Shown here piece after piece: positions 11,822 to 21,936 of a stretch of 64,000 nucleotides of DNA (its first letter is position 1; each line of letters starts with the position of its first letter). The DNA is taken from assembly GCA_947462335.1 (NCBI GenBank), contig OX381717.1, positions 45,799,523 through 45,863,522 of the forward strand. The letters run 5' to 3'. The translations under genes and the position numbers were made by a program. The notes under the pieces were generated by a model. It did no database searches. It worked only from the letters and a program-made list of their open reading frames with translations, and was not told the DNA's origin. This stretch comes from Harmothoe impar (taxonomy: Eukaryota > Annelida > Polychaeta > Phyllodocida > Polynoidae).

Positions 11822-12021
11822 TAGGTGAGTTCGGGGAGGGCCAAAATAATGACTTTGGTGATTACCAGGACCAGCGTGCCCGTACCTTCCGGTAGACTCT
11901 CACAAATACCCAGCTTCAGCAGCTGAAGCTGGGTCTTTGCAGAAGTCTACCGGAAGGTACGGGCACGCTGGTCCTGGTAATCACCAAAGTCATTATTTTG
12001 GCCCTCCCCGAACTCACCTAG
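11822..12021. repeat. Near-perfect 200-bp palindrome
   Basis: AGGTGAGTTCGGGGAGGGCC at 11822 is mirrored by its reverse complement ending at 12020. Arms of about 80 bp include GCGTGCCCGTACCTTCCGGT. The centre is a second small palindrome, CAGCTTCAGCAGCTGAAGCT. One arm alone, diverged, appears at 50828-50908 and 53184-53264. Confidence 0.8.
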
Positions 12022-12520
12022 AGTCGCCCCCACTGAACGCACCCGGCCGGTTGCCTAGCACTGCCGCAGCTCAACCGTTAGACGCCTGAGACGTTACCTG
12101 AGGTACACAAGCCACAGTCTACCTCAGGTACACAGGAAATAATCAGCCAATCAGAATCGACCTGCTGCTGCAGCAGATGCATGTGTTGTGTCTCTTAGTG
12201 GTTGGGTTTGGTTGGCTGCTGTGTACCTGGGGTAGAGTAGGCTTCTGTACCCCAGGTACACAGTGGCTATCCTTCTGTACCCCAGGTACACATCCTTCTG
12301 TACCCTAGGTACACAGCATGTCATACAAAAGCATTCCTTGCAATTAAAGTCTAGAAGAGAAACACATGTGTAGTAGCCCTACACTGTTAGAAGTAAGTAG
12401 TGTTCCTGTACAGCAACTATTGGGGGCAACTTTGGTTCCAGTAAATTCTGCTGTAGACCTACAGTAGAATCTACTGTAGACGCAGACCTGAGTTCTAAAA
12501 AGGCTCACATATTCAACATC

Positions 12521-12590
12521 TTGGAGATTTGAACCCCCAGGTTCCAATCCATAGTCCTGAACCATGACCACTACGCCAGTGAATCCTACA
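12521..12590 (-). repeat. Second tRNA-like module
   Basis: The minus strand reads TGGCGTAGTGG (A box) and GGGTTCAAATCTCC (B box) about 40 bp apart. The stems are incomplete. It is absent from the shorter copy at 22874-23345. Confidence 0.5.
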
Positions 12591-12931
12591 TGTCAGGTGC
12601 ATTGAAACACCTCCTACTTATGTGTGAATGGTAATGAGGTCAACACAGGATCCCTGGGTACAATTTTAGAACTAGACTTTTCATGTCTTAAGGGATAATA
12701 TGAAAATTACCCTATTGCAGTAATGTACTAATAAGGACTGAACTACCATTAGTTGAAGTGTTATCTTGATGGCCTATAGATGTTTTTCAAAGTAAATTTT
12801 GCCATCTTTCATGCAGATTGTTGAGATACATTGGTCTTATACTCTGCATATTTTTAATAGTAACATTTCAGTGTACCAAAATATATTATACTTTAGAATT
12901 GCATCAGGAGAAATGTAGTTTGTGTGAGAGG

Positions 12932-13003
12932 TTCCTGCCGGGACTGGAACTGCTGACCCTCAGACTACATCTCCCACGGCTCTACCGACTGAGCTAGAGG
13001 GGC
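12932..13003 (-). repeat. tRNA-like module (SINE-type head)
   Basis: The minus strand reads an A-box-like TAGCTCAGTCGGTAGAGC and a B-box-like GTTCCAGTCCC at tRNA spacing, most like tRNA-Lys. The D-stem can pair, but the acceptor and anticodon stems do not, so it is not a functional tRNA gene. Confidence 0.65.
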
Positions 13004-13769
13004 AGTCACTATGTAGCCTGCATCATTGGGCTTTTGAAAAGATCAGGTCATATTTGAGCTGTGGAGTATGGTACTCCCTCCAACCTCTCTGCTCTCTCTC
13101 CCTCTGGTTGCTGGTTATGGGATTCGAACCTGCATCTACAGTAACAGAATTGTATGTGTACAGCAAAAGTTGCTGTATTATCTTTTACAGCTAAAGTACT
13201 GTATAGTTACAGCACATATTGCTGTTCACGAACAACAACGTTTTACAGTGTAGGAGTGTGGATGTGTACCTGGGGTACAGTAGGGATGTGTACCTCAGGT
13301 ACACAGTGGTCACCTTGCGTACCTTAGGTACACATAGGATTATCACTGTGTACCTGTGGTACAGTAGGACACTGTGTACCTGAGGTACAGTACAACCACT
13401 GTCTACCTGAGGTACAGTAGCTAGCATGCTCACTGTGTACCTGAGGTATGCAAGGTGACCACTGTGTACCTGAGGTACAGTAGCTAGGATGCCCACTGTC
13501 TACCTGAGGTACAGAATGAAAACTTGAGTTGTGGTTTCTGTGACTTAGTGTAATTACTCAATTAGGCCCACTAGTAGTCTACTGTACCTCAGGTACACAG
13601 CACAGCCAAACAAACCCAACATAGCAGCTGCATCTGCTGCTGCAGCAGCAGGTGACTCCTGATTGGCTGATATTTTATTGTGTACCTGAGGTAGCCTGTG
13701 GCTTGTGTACCTGGGGTAACGTCTCAGGCGTCTAACGGTCGAGCTGCAGCACTGCCCCCCTAGCAGGGG

Positions 13770-14859
13770 GTTTCATCCGGTCAATTGTCCCACCACCGGG
13801 ACTCTCTGCAAGTCATCCCCCAGTACGGTTCTGGCCATGAGCATCCTATCAAACCTGGCCACTGAGGGCGGTCCCACATACCCCTCCTGCCAGGGCATTG
13901 CTGTTGGGTCACTCCCTCTGCTATCAGTTGACTGACCTCTGCTAGTACTGGGCATCTAGGGAGCCGCATTCAGTACCTCATCTGCCAGTTTGCTAAGCCA
14001 CAGAAATAACGTCGAATCTGGTACCCGGGATCTGGTACCACTGTCAACCTTGCCACTACCGGGGCTCTGGATGGGGGGTCCCCATGTCGATTGTCGATCT
14101 TAAAAAATGGCCATGTCGCATGTCAATGTCGCTTAATGATGCCCATATCCCATGTCGATTTTAAGAATTGCTCATGTCGCCTGTCACTATGTTTTTTGGG
14201 CCTCATGTCACATGTCACTAGGCCCCATGTCGTTTGTCGATTGTAAGAAATAGCCATGTCGCCATGTCGAATTTGGTGGTCCACACCCATACTACCCCTC
14301 CTTCCCCTGCTATTTCCGCCTTTACCCAATTAGGCACTATGGTTAATTGTGGGTCGGCATGCTTGTTGGCCAATATCTGTGCCTGAATCTGGTCCTCATC
14401 CCCCCTTATAACCAGTCACCGTTCCGCCTCCTTCTTAGCCTCCTCCCTCTCTCCCTCCCTTGGATGGGGGTCCCCATGTCAAATGTCGCTTAATAATGCC
14501 CATATCCCATGTTGATTTTAAGAATTGCTCATGTCGCCTGTCACTATGATTTTTGGGTCTCATGTCACATGTCACTAGGCCTCATGTCGATTGTAAGAAA
14601 TAACCATGTCGCCATGTCGAATTTGGTGGTTCACACCCACTTTTATTGCCTGCTACAATTTGTCTAATTCCTCATTCAACTGGGATCTCAGGGCTGCTGC
14701 TCTGGCAGCCAAGTCCTCCTCTTCAGCCAATTTCAGCTGTACACTAGCTAATTCAGTAAATAGACAAATGCCAACGCCTGTTGATACTGCAGGCTGAGTG
14801 GGATATGCCCTAGCCCCCACTCGTGAAATACAGCAGAGAGGTATCAATGTAGTTGGCAT
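13770..14859 (-). pseudogene. Interrupted gag-like coding remnant
   Basis: Read on the minus strand, 14859-14653 ends in a charged heptad-like stretch (LKLAEEEDLAARAAALRSQL) typical of a coiled coil. 14290-14465 encodes a largely open segment with one stop, and 13960-13773 another open segment. Two related CATGTCG-rich blocks (14084-14290, 14470-14640) separate the pieces. The whole resembles a retroelement Gag broken by insertions, but no capsid or zinc-knuckle motif is visible, so the identity is tentative. A host gene with repeat-filled introns is an alternative. Confidence 0.25.
14084..14640. repeat. Two direct copies of a CATGTCG-rich block
   Basis: 14084-14290 and 14470-14640 both run from GTCCCCATGTC to CATGTCGAATTTGGTGGT with the same internal order. 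Each holds about ten CATGTC or GTCGACATG-type motifs. A GC-rich 175-bp piece of the gag-like remnant lies between them. Confidence 0.7.
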
Positions 14860-15006
14860 TTGAATTTATTTCTTAAATTTTAAGTCATTTAATGAAGAAA
14901 TCCAGTTTTTTCCTTGCCCATTGAATACGGCCACATTGTATTTAATGGGGGGGCATTGAATACGGCCCTTCCTATAGTTAAGCATAGTAAATCTTGTATT
15001 TCAAAA
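14766..15006. repeat. Dispersed repeat, copy 2 of 427-705
   Basis: The same inverted ends (AAATGCCAACGCCTGTTGA; TCAATGTAGTTGGCATTT) and the following CCCATTGAATACGGCC hairpin are present. The interior is shorter than in copy 1. Confidence 0.6.
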
Positions 15007-15362
15007 AAATAAAGCTCTGGTCTGCCGGTGTCGACTGCCTGGGGTACTAGGTCTCAGGTGCATCGGATGACGGAAGCAGGGCAGTGTCTTGTGACGCTGC
15101 TCCTTCCTCCTTTTTAAGGTTTTTGATAACAATTTTTTGAGCCTCTCATAATGTACAGAAAAGTGGGAATCGAAGCACAATATGTATTAAGAGCGTCAGT
15201 TTGTATCTTGCCGATCACATGTGGAAATACAATAAGTTAAAGAATGAAAGAAAATGAGGGTAAAAACAATATGACGTATGATTCACAGGACAAGGACTCA
15301 TTAAATGATTTTACGGTTTGACATGGCGCTTAAAACGACAAAGGACACATGCACTAACACAG

Positions 15363-15865
15363 TGTAATGGGTTAGCTATGAGCCTAACTGTTATCAAGGT
15401 ATATCTATTGTATGTTGTTACGATGTAAAACGACACGGTCTTATTGTATACATAGCTTGTTAATTACTTAACGTGTGTCGATGGTCTGTTACATATACTG
15501 TCGTTATCCTAGTTCAGTTGTATACGGTAGTTACCGGTACTACCTTCAGTTATATCTCGGTAGTACTTTCATAACATGTTATATAATCATATACACCAGG
15601 TGGCGCTGCTGGTGCGGTCAGGTGACCCCCGCAGAGCGGACTCCTTCCACAGTGAAGCAGTCAGGTTTTGGGACTGTTGAGGCAAGACCACCCTGCACTC
15701 CGGGTTTAACACTATGTTGTAGCGTTACTTCCCTTCATTGCGATCCTGTTCTGAACACCAAAGAAAGAAATGATTATAATTGTTATAAGTAAACAGTGTG
15801 GAATCAATAATCAATAAAGTACATCATGAAAAGTTTTAATTTCTTGATCATGCCAATACAGTGGA
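15363..15865 (+). mobile_element. Diverged solo LTR related to the 60913 element
   Basis: It starts TGTAATGGGTTAGC and follows the LTR at 60913-61436 in order: TATCTATTGTATGTTG, ACACGGT, GGTGGCGCTGCTGGT, CAGTCAGG, GACTGTTG, GACCACCCTG, AATAAAG. The TATA-containing stretch of the intact LTR is not recognisable here. No internal region or second LTR follows, so it is a solo LTR. The right edge is uncertain. Confidence 0.7.
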
Positions 15866-15876
15866 GTCTCGCTATA

Positions 15877-16782
15877 TGCAGCTGGGCCGATGTTCAGCTT
15901 TATGTTCACCTCAGGTACATTCTGCCATTTCATTAGTAGTCCACCTCAGGTGAACACGGAATTGACCAATCACATAGCAGCCTTCTGCCCCCACCAGCAG
16001 ATGGTGTTATCCAGCAGCTGCACATCAACATCCTACTGTACCCCAGGTACACATCCACACTTCACTGTACCCAAGGTACACAGCCAACCCCCAGGGCCTA
16101 CTACATGTGTTTTCTCCATATAGAGATGCAATTGGAGGGGATGCTAGTATGACATGTGCAACCACTGTGTACCTGACGTACAGTAGCTAGGCAACCACAC
16201 TGTACCTGGGGAACAGTATCTAGGCAAACACTGTGTACCTGGGGTAAAGTAGGTGACCACTGTGTACCTGAGATACAGTAGCTAGGATTCCCACTTTGTA
16301 CCTGAGGTACAGAATGGATACTTGAGTTGTGGTCTCTGTAACTTAGTGTAATTACTCAATTAGGCCCACTAGTAGTCTACTCTACCTCAAGTACACAGTG
16401 ATCATCCTATATGTTTACCTGAGGTACACTTTCTCACCAAACTGTACCTTAGGAATACATCCCTACTGTTCCCCAGGTACACATCCACACCCCTAGGGTT
16501 CATACTACACATGTGTTTTCTCTTATAGAAATGTAATTGCAAGGAATGCTCTAGTATGACATGCTGTATACCTGGGGTACAGAAGGATGTGTGCCTGGGG
16601 TACAGAAGGATGGTCACTGTGTACCTGGGGTACAGAAGCCTACTGTGGCAGCAGCAGGCTGCCTGCTTATAAGCTGGCGGCTGTGATTGGTTGATTCCTT
16701 GTGTACCTGAGGTGGACTACTAATGAGCAGGGCAGAGTGTACCTGGGGTGAATATAAAGTTGAACATCGGCCCAGCTGCTTG
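15877..16782. mobile_element. Foldback element packed with a 15-bp palindrome (copy 2)
   Basis: The left end GCAGCTGGGCCGATGTTCAG is mirrored at the right end. Arms extend at least 120 bp through TTAGTAGTCCACCTCAGGT. About 18 variants of TGTACCTSAGGTACA fill the interior. The termini differ from those at 12056-13757, but the internal segments and motif count are alike. Open frames across it are not genes. Confidence 0.75.
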
Positions 16783-16904
16783 ATGCATCGACCACGTCCG
16801 TTTGGGATAAAAACGACGGGTTTACCAAAGCGACCAGTCCTCAGGATCAGACAAAGATATGAGGGTCGGGATGGTGGTAGGGGAGCGGGTAGATGTGGGG
16901 AGAG

Positions 16905-16931
16905 GATGAGGGGGGGGGGGGGCGGGGGGGG
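16905..16931. repeat. G homopolymer tract
   Basis: GAGGATGAGG leads into two G runs separated by a single C. Nothing else was seen from 16783 to 17200. Confidence 0.7.
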
Positions 16932-17201
16932 TGCTACAAGTGAGATGGCATTCAACGGCATGCATCCCGAGACTACATGTAGACATGAAGTATAAAATCA
17001 GATCTTTGGCATTACACTTGTATTCCGCACTAGCTGGATGTCCACTGGACAGCGCCATATTGGACTGGTCCCAGTATGCACCCTCTCCTTTCCAGTCACT
17101 AGCTTCAGCAAATCATGTGGACCAGATCAGGGGGCTAAAGCTCTGCTTGGAGAGTGGAACTACTACATTCCCTGCATGCTAGGACACCTGCAATCTTTTA
17201 C

Positions 17202-18102
17202 CTGTCCAATATAGGGTTGTGGTTAGGACAATGGACTCATGACTAGCAGTACCTAAGTTCAAATCCCCTCCAGGCTAGGTGTGGTGACCATTTTAACCCC
17301 ATTGGTTGCAAAAGCTTGCACCAAAAGTTTTGGCAAAACGTTTTTGTAAAACATTTTATGAACCTTTGCAAAAGGTTTGGGTATAGTCTTTTGGTATCCA
17401 CTTTTGGTAACCATCTATGTTACACTAAAAGCCACACCAAGGACCGAACCCGGGACCCTAAGATTGGGAGTTCCAGGCTCTCCTGGTTTAGCTATGGAGG
17501 CTGCTGGTAGGTCCAGGTACAATAGGTTGTACTGTTAGGGAACATGCCTTTGAGTTTATTACCTTGGGTTCGACCCCATTGGTTGTTCAAGGTCCCTATT
17601 ACAGTGTAGGCCTACCATTAGGGACCTTTAGCAACCACGTAAATGCTCATTTAACGCAGACGTAGCAGTGCTGAAAGCATAGGATACGTCTGGGTTAAAT
17701 AAGCTACATCGGGTTTGCTAAAGGTCCCGATTATTTAGCATTGATCATTAATGAGGATAATCAATAACAAAGTTAACCTATTGTACCCGGACCTACCAGC
17801 AGCCTCCATAGCTCATCCAGGAGAGCCTGGAACTCCCAATCTAAGGGTCCCGGGTTCGGTCCTTGGTGTGGCTTTTAGTGTAACATAGATGGTTACCAAA
17901 AGTGGTTACCAAAAGACTATACCCAAACCTTTTGCAAAGGTTCATAGAATGTTTTACAAAAACGTTTTGCCAAAACTTTTGGTGCAAGCTTTTGCAACCA
18001 ATGGGGTTAAAATGGACACCACACCTAGCCTGGAGGGGATTTGAACTTAGGTACTGCTAGTCATGAGTCCATTGTCCTAACCACAACCCTATAGTGGACA
18101 GA
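17202..18102. mobile_element. Long inverted repeat with tRNA-like heads and a nested MITE
   Basis: Arms 17202-17530 and about 17774-18102 are nearly perfect reverse complements (about 328 bp each). Each arm starts with a tRNA-like stretch (TGTGGTTAGG ... AGTTCAAATCCCC). The inner part of each arm carries an inverted second one (TAGCTCATCCAGGAGAGC ... GGGTTCGGTCC). The 240-bp loop contains a smaller TIR element at 17621-17729 (GGGACCTTTAGCAA / TTTGCTAAAGGTCCC). No open frame of note. Confidence 0.8.
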
Positions 18103-19020
18103 TAATAAAATGTGTGCAACCAATGCATAATACACATGTAGAGGCCTAGTGTAATCATTGCTCCACTCTCCCTCCTGATGTTTAGCCCCCCCCCCTGAGA
18201 CCCACACTGCTAGTTCTAAGTGTCCCCAATTGTGGCATCACTGGTATCCCGCTAGTGAGGAATAATCTTTGTGGGCTGATGCATCAGGCATTTGTCTGGT
18301 GTTTGTGTGATGGGTGTTCTCTATGTCCCTGGTGCCAGGGAGCCGACAAAAACAACTTTTAATTACTATTATCCCCAGAAGATGCTAAATGTGTTTTGCA
18401 TGTTGTAGACGTTAACTATTTCCTATACCAGTGTAAAATAATGTCATCACAATAGGTAGGGTGGATTCTGGGGTAAGGGATATGTTGGCCCGCAGTGACT
18501 GGGGGCCAGAGGGGGGGGGGGTGTCCTGGTATCCCGAGGGGGGGGGGGGTACTCAGTATAGGAATGGGTACCAACTGGGCTAACGACCCCAGCTGTCAGA
18601 GCAAGAAAAAAAAGGGGGGGGGGCTGTTAATTTTATAAAATTAAAAAAATTGGGGTTGGCAGTGACTGGAAAGTACAAAATCAGGCGTTGTCACAATTGA
18701 AATAATGAACCCATAAATCTCTTGAGTAATCCATATAGTTCCAAAATAACCTCATGTTAAATGAAAGGCTGTCATCTGATTTCTTAAAAAATAGGGGGGT
18801 GTAAAAATAATACACATTTTCAAGGGGCTGTCAAATGACCTAATGGGGGGACTGTAGTTTCTCAGTAGGTACCTAGCACCAAAGAGTGACTACCCACCCC
18901 CACCCCCTGGGCCCGGTATGAGGTTAGGTGTGGGCCCTGTGAACCTGCTGATCGGCATTAGGCCGTGTTCCCGCCAGCCTTTCAATCAGCCTTCACTTTC
19001 TTTACTGCACAAAATACTGA
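18103..19020. other. No gene; G tracts
   Basis: G runs of nine or more occur near 18512, 18538 and 18616, with C runs near 18189. No terminal repeats or coding sequence were recognised. Confidence 0.5.
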
Positions 19021-19024
19021 ACAA

Positions 19025-19125
19025 AGAGTATGTTCCCAAAAGCATCGACCGATACCAGAAGTATGAATTACTGATATATTGATGACAATTAGTATGTAAT
19101 TAAAACCGTCCTCACTGTTGAAGAC
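19025..19125. repeat. Dispersed 100-bp repeat
   Basis: GTATGTTCCCAAAAGCATCG ... GATGACAATTAGTATGTA is repeated in the same orientation at 20628-20720 and, more diverged, at 20725-20792. Confidence 0.65.
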
Positions 19126-20079
19126 CACATCCGGAGGTTTTTAATTGGCAATTTCGCTATTGTAATCAGGTACCTAGGTATGTTAACTGACTTCCTATCT
19201 AAAGGTAACTCCTGTAGAGATATATTTATTCATTTATTACTTGGTTTAGTTGGGGGCCAATCCATGAGACCCCATATCCTAAATATCAGTGATTGTACTG
19301 TCCCCAGTGAGAAGCACATCAACTACAGCCCAAATACCCAATGTGATCTCATATTGGGTGACAACCAACCCAATGGGGAGGCCACCCCATATATTTTCTA
19401 TAGAAACTACATGCATGTGCAAATATCACTTCAAACCTGGTATTCTTATTACAAGAGGTAAATCAACAAACTAGCACTAATTTGATGAGAACCCCCTCCT
19501 AATCCCTATCTATAAAGGGCCCCAGAAAGTACCCTTTCCCTTGGAATCATGGTCACACATGCTAGCCAAAACTGAGGGAGTGGCCCCCCTGTGCCCCTGC
19601 AGTGGTCAGTCTGCCTGACGCACTTACCTCCCACTGGCCCCCCTCCCTCCCCCCCCCCAATCACTGAGCACTGGCCCTGATCACTCACCATACTTCAATA
19701 CAGAGTGTAACAACGGGCAATGCATAAGGTAGTTAACAGTTGTTAGTTTCCCTGCAAGCAGGTGGGGAGGGAGGGGGGGGGGAGGTATGTGGGTACAACT
19801 ACACCCTCCCCCCCCCCCCACACACACACACTCTCTCACACATGTACTTAGCAACAGCCTCTCACAGCAGACCATGTACAGCAGTGCCCCCTTGTGCAAA
19901 GTGAGGAAAGCACACATTGACCAATTCAGTATTTGGAGGGATTTACTATTTCTGCTAAAAACACCACTTTATTCACATATTTATGTCACATATACTAAAG
20001 GATTATTCAAAACAGTATGTCTGCAGTGGTATATTCTGGTTATCTCATATTATTCAAAACCTCCGGATGTGGTCTTCAA
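19118..20079. mobile_element. 962-bp TIR element
   Basis: TTGAAGACCACATCCGGAGG at the left is exactly mirrored by CCTCCGGATGTGGTCTTCAA at the right. Both are followed inward by TTTT/AAAA. The interior has C tracts and a CACACA run but no transposase. It may be inserted at the edge of the 19025-type repeat, splitting it from its 20628 relatives. Confidence 0.65.
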
Positions 20080-20627
20080 GAGGCCGATAAGTGTAACCAT
20101 GTATAGCCATTGTTAATCACGTTATTATTCACTATGCAATTTACTCTATAATTTGTGTCAATTGCTTCTTCCACCACCCTCCCCTTCCAACTTCTTGGAA
20201 TTGTTTCCAGGGGGTTAGGCCACCAGCTCAGGCGCTCCCTCTAGCCATGGAGAAATAGGTACTATTATGTGGTGCACAAGGCACCACACAGAGTAGTAAC
20301 TCAGACTTTGATCACACGGCCAGAGACTCAGAGGGACGGAGTCAGCAACGGGATCAGAGGGCTGGGGTAGGCAGGAGGAAGCCTGGTGGCTGGAGGCCAG
20401 GGAGATATGAGCCGAGGGTGGGAGTGGGAGTTGTGGCATTGGCTTGGACAAAATAAAGAACCTGGTATCAATATCCTCTCGCTGTTTTTATGTTACAAGT
20501 GTGACAGCTGATAAATCAAAGACCGATAAATCGAGTATCCACTGCACACCTCATGTGAGAGTCACTTAATTTCTGGAGTGAAGGGTATAAAAGAATCATG
20601 CTTCCATGCTCTCCTATATACAAAAGT

Positions 20628-20792
20628 ATGTTCCCAAAAGCATCGACCGATACCGGAATCATGAATTAGCGATGTATTGATGACAATCAGTATGTAGTTA
20701 AAACTGTCCTAACTGTTAAGACGCTGATAAGTTCCCCAAAGCATTGACTGATTTCGGAAGTATGAATTACCAATATATTGATGACAATTAGT
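20628..20792. repeat. Tandem pair of the 19025-type repeat
   Basis: Two successive units each contain CAAAGCATTGAC or CAAAAGCATCGACCGAT and a TATTGATGACAAT tail. Confidence 0.6.
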
Positions 20793-21209
20793 AGCGGGGA
20801 CCGGGGCACGTTGACCACCCAGGCAGGTTGAGCCGCCGCTCTCTTTGCTATTCCTTTAGGAATTGTCTGGCAGTATGCCTACCACATTACCCCCTTATAT
20901 AGACAGTTCAGATCAGCAACATCATGATGATTTTAGGATGCTGATAAGGAAGTTAGACAACATTAAAGGTTTATGGCCTTGAAACTAGATATTTGCAATT
21001 GTTAAACTTTTGTTCTTGTGTCGTTAAATACCATTGCTGGCCTAAGATCTCTATGGAGGTAGAAGTATACATATGAACCCTTGAATAGAACCCAACTTTA
21101 CTGCTGGGTGTGTTATGCAATTTGAGTAACATCAATCCTATCTGTTATGACCAGCATGGGGCACATTGAGCCACAAAAACGTAGCTCAAGGTGCCCCGAT
21201 TTTCGGGGC
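20793..21209. mobile_element. Element with a reiterated GGGGCAC-TTGAGC motif
   Basis: GCGGGGACCGGGGCACGTTG at the left and GTGCCCCGATTTTCGGGGC at the right are imperfect inverted ends. The motif GGGCAC(G/A/C)TTGA(G/C)C or half-versions occurs at least four times, in both orientations. No coding sequence. Confidence 0.5.
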
Positions 21210-21558
21210 TCTTTGGCAATGGTGTTAAGACTGTTAAATGACTGAATAATGATGCAATGTTAGTAGTGTATCAAGGGAAGATAATATGGATAATGACATA
21301 TATAAATTCGATACAATTTGGTCATAGTTTGGGGTTTGTGAAATTTTTTATTTGTGTAACATATTTACAGTGTCTTTATTCCCAGATTCATCACTTTTCA
21401 GAGGCAGAACAGTGCATTAATTATAGAAGAATGTTATCAAAGATTTATTCAGGCTTAGCAAATAACAGGAATACTCTTAAAAAGACCGATAAATCGAGAC
21501 ACCTCATGTCAGAGTCACTTAATTTTTGGAGTGAAGGGTATAAAAGAATCATGCTCTC

Positions 21559-21936
21559 CTAACAATATATGTCAGCCTGTATGGGCGGATGGAAATCATA
21601 CAGAAGTGGGTTGCTACTCATTTCTGCATTGCTATCCAGTTCAATGATACAGTCACAATCACAAGTGATAAATTCACAACCATAGTGAGAGGCCATATTC
21701 AGAATGAAATAAATTCTGGTTCCTGTTCGCTGGTGCCAAGCTAACCACAGGGGCTGCCTAAACCAAGCAAAACTCAAGTTCAAGGTCATACTGGTTGTCA
21801 CCAGAGCCTTCCCTCGGAAGGGTTTGGGAACCAGCGTAGAGGTGACTGTCCTCTGTTCTCCTGGAGTAATAGCCACCCTGGAGTAACAGCCCTGAAGGTC
21901 AGCAAGTCTCAAGTAGGCACTTAATGTATCCCACAC
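21559..21936 (-). pseudogene. 125-codon open frame, exon-like fragment of unknown identity
   Basis: The frame is open on the minus strand and contains ITPGEQRTVTSTLVP, which looks like ordinary protein sequence. The stretch 21838-21945 is repeated, diverged and broken, at 23988-24075. No flanking exon, signal peptide or domain is certain. It may be a stray exon or part of a repeat. Confidence 0.2.

Larger units (their letters stand above)
12382..13250 (-). mobile_element. TA-flanked TIR element carrying tRNA-like modules (full copy)
   Basis: Ends CACTGTTAGAAGTAAGTAGT and ACAACAACGTTTTACAGTG are imperfect inverted repeats flanked by TA on both sides, suggesting a TA target duplication. Reading the minus strand it carries a 72-nt tRNA-like module (12932-13003), a second module (about 12521-12590) and an isolated B box GGTTCGAATCCC (about 13119). 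A shorter copy lies inverted at 22874-23345. It has no transposase and is nested inside the foldback element. Confidence 0.7.
12056..13757. mobile_element. Foldback element packed with a 15-bp palindrome (copy 1)
   Basis: The ends match in inverted orientation (GTTAGACGCCTGAGACGTTAC near 12081; GTAACGTCTCAGGCGTCTAAC near 13717, one base longer than shown in each case). About 18 matches to TGTACCTSAGGTACA, itself a near-palindrome, lie at irregular 20-40 bp spacing in both arms. A separate TA-flanked element (12382-13250) sits in the middle. Without it the element is about 830 bp, close to the 906 bp of the second copy at 15877-16782. No coding sequence. Confidence 0.75.

Noticed and set aside
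12056..16782. Spaced palindromic repeats resembling a CRISPR array
   Set aside because: The DNA is eukaryotic, spacing and repeats are irregular, arms are inverted, and there are no cas genes.
16614..17058. Proline-rich and glycine-rich frames of 78-115 codons
   Set aside because: They are driven by G/C homopolymers and the end of a foldback element.
21559..21936. Transglutaminase-like domain
   Set aside because: The ITPGEQ phrase is suggestive of a beta-sandwich strand but too short and isolated to name a family.
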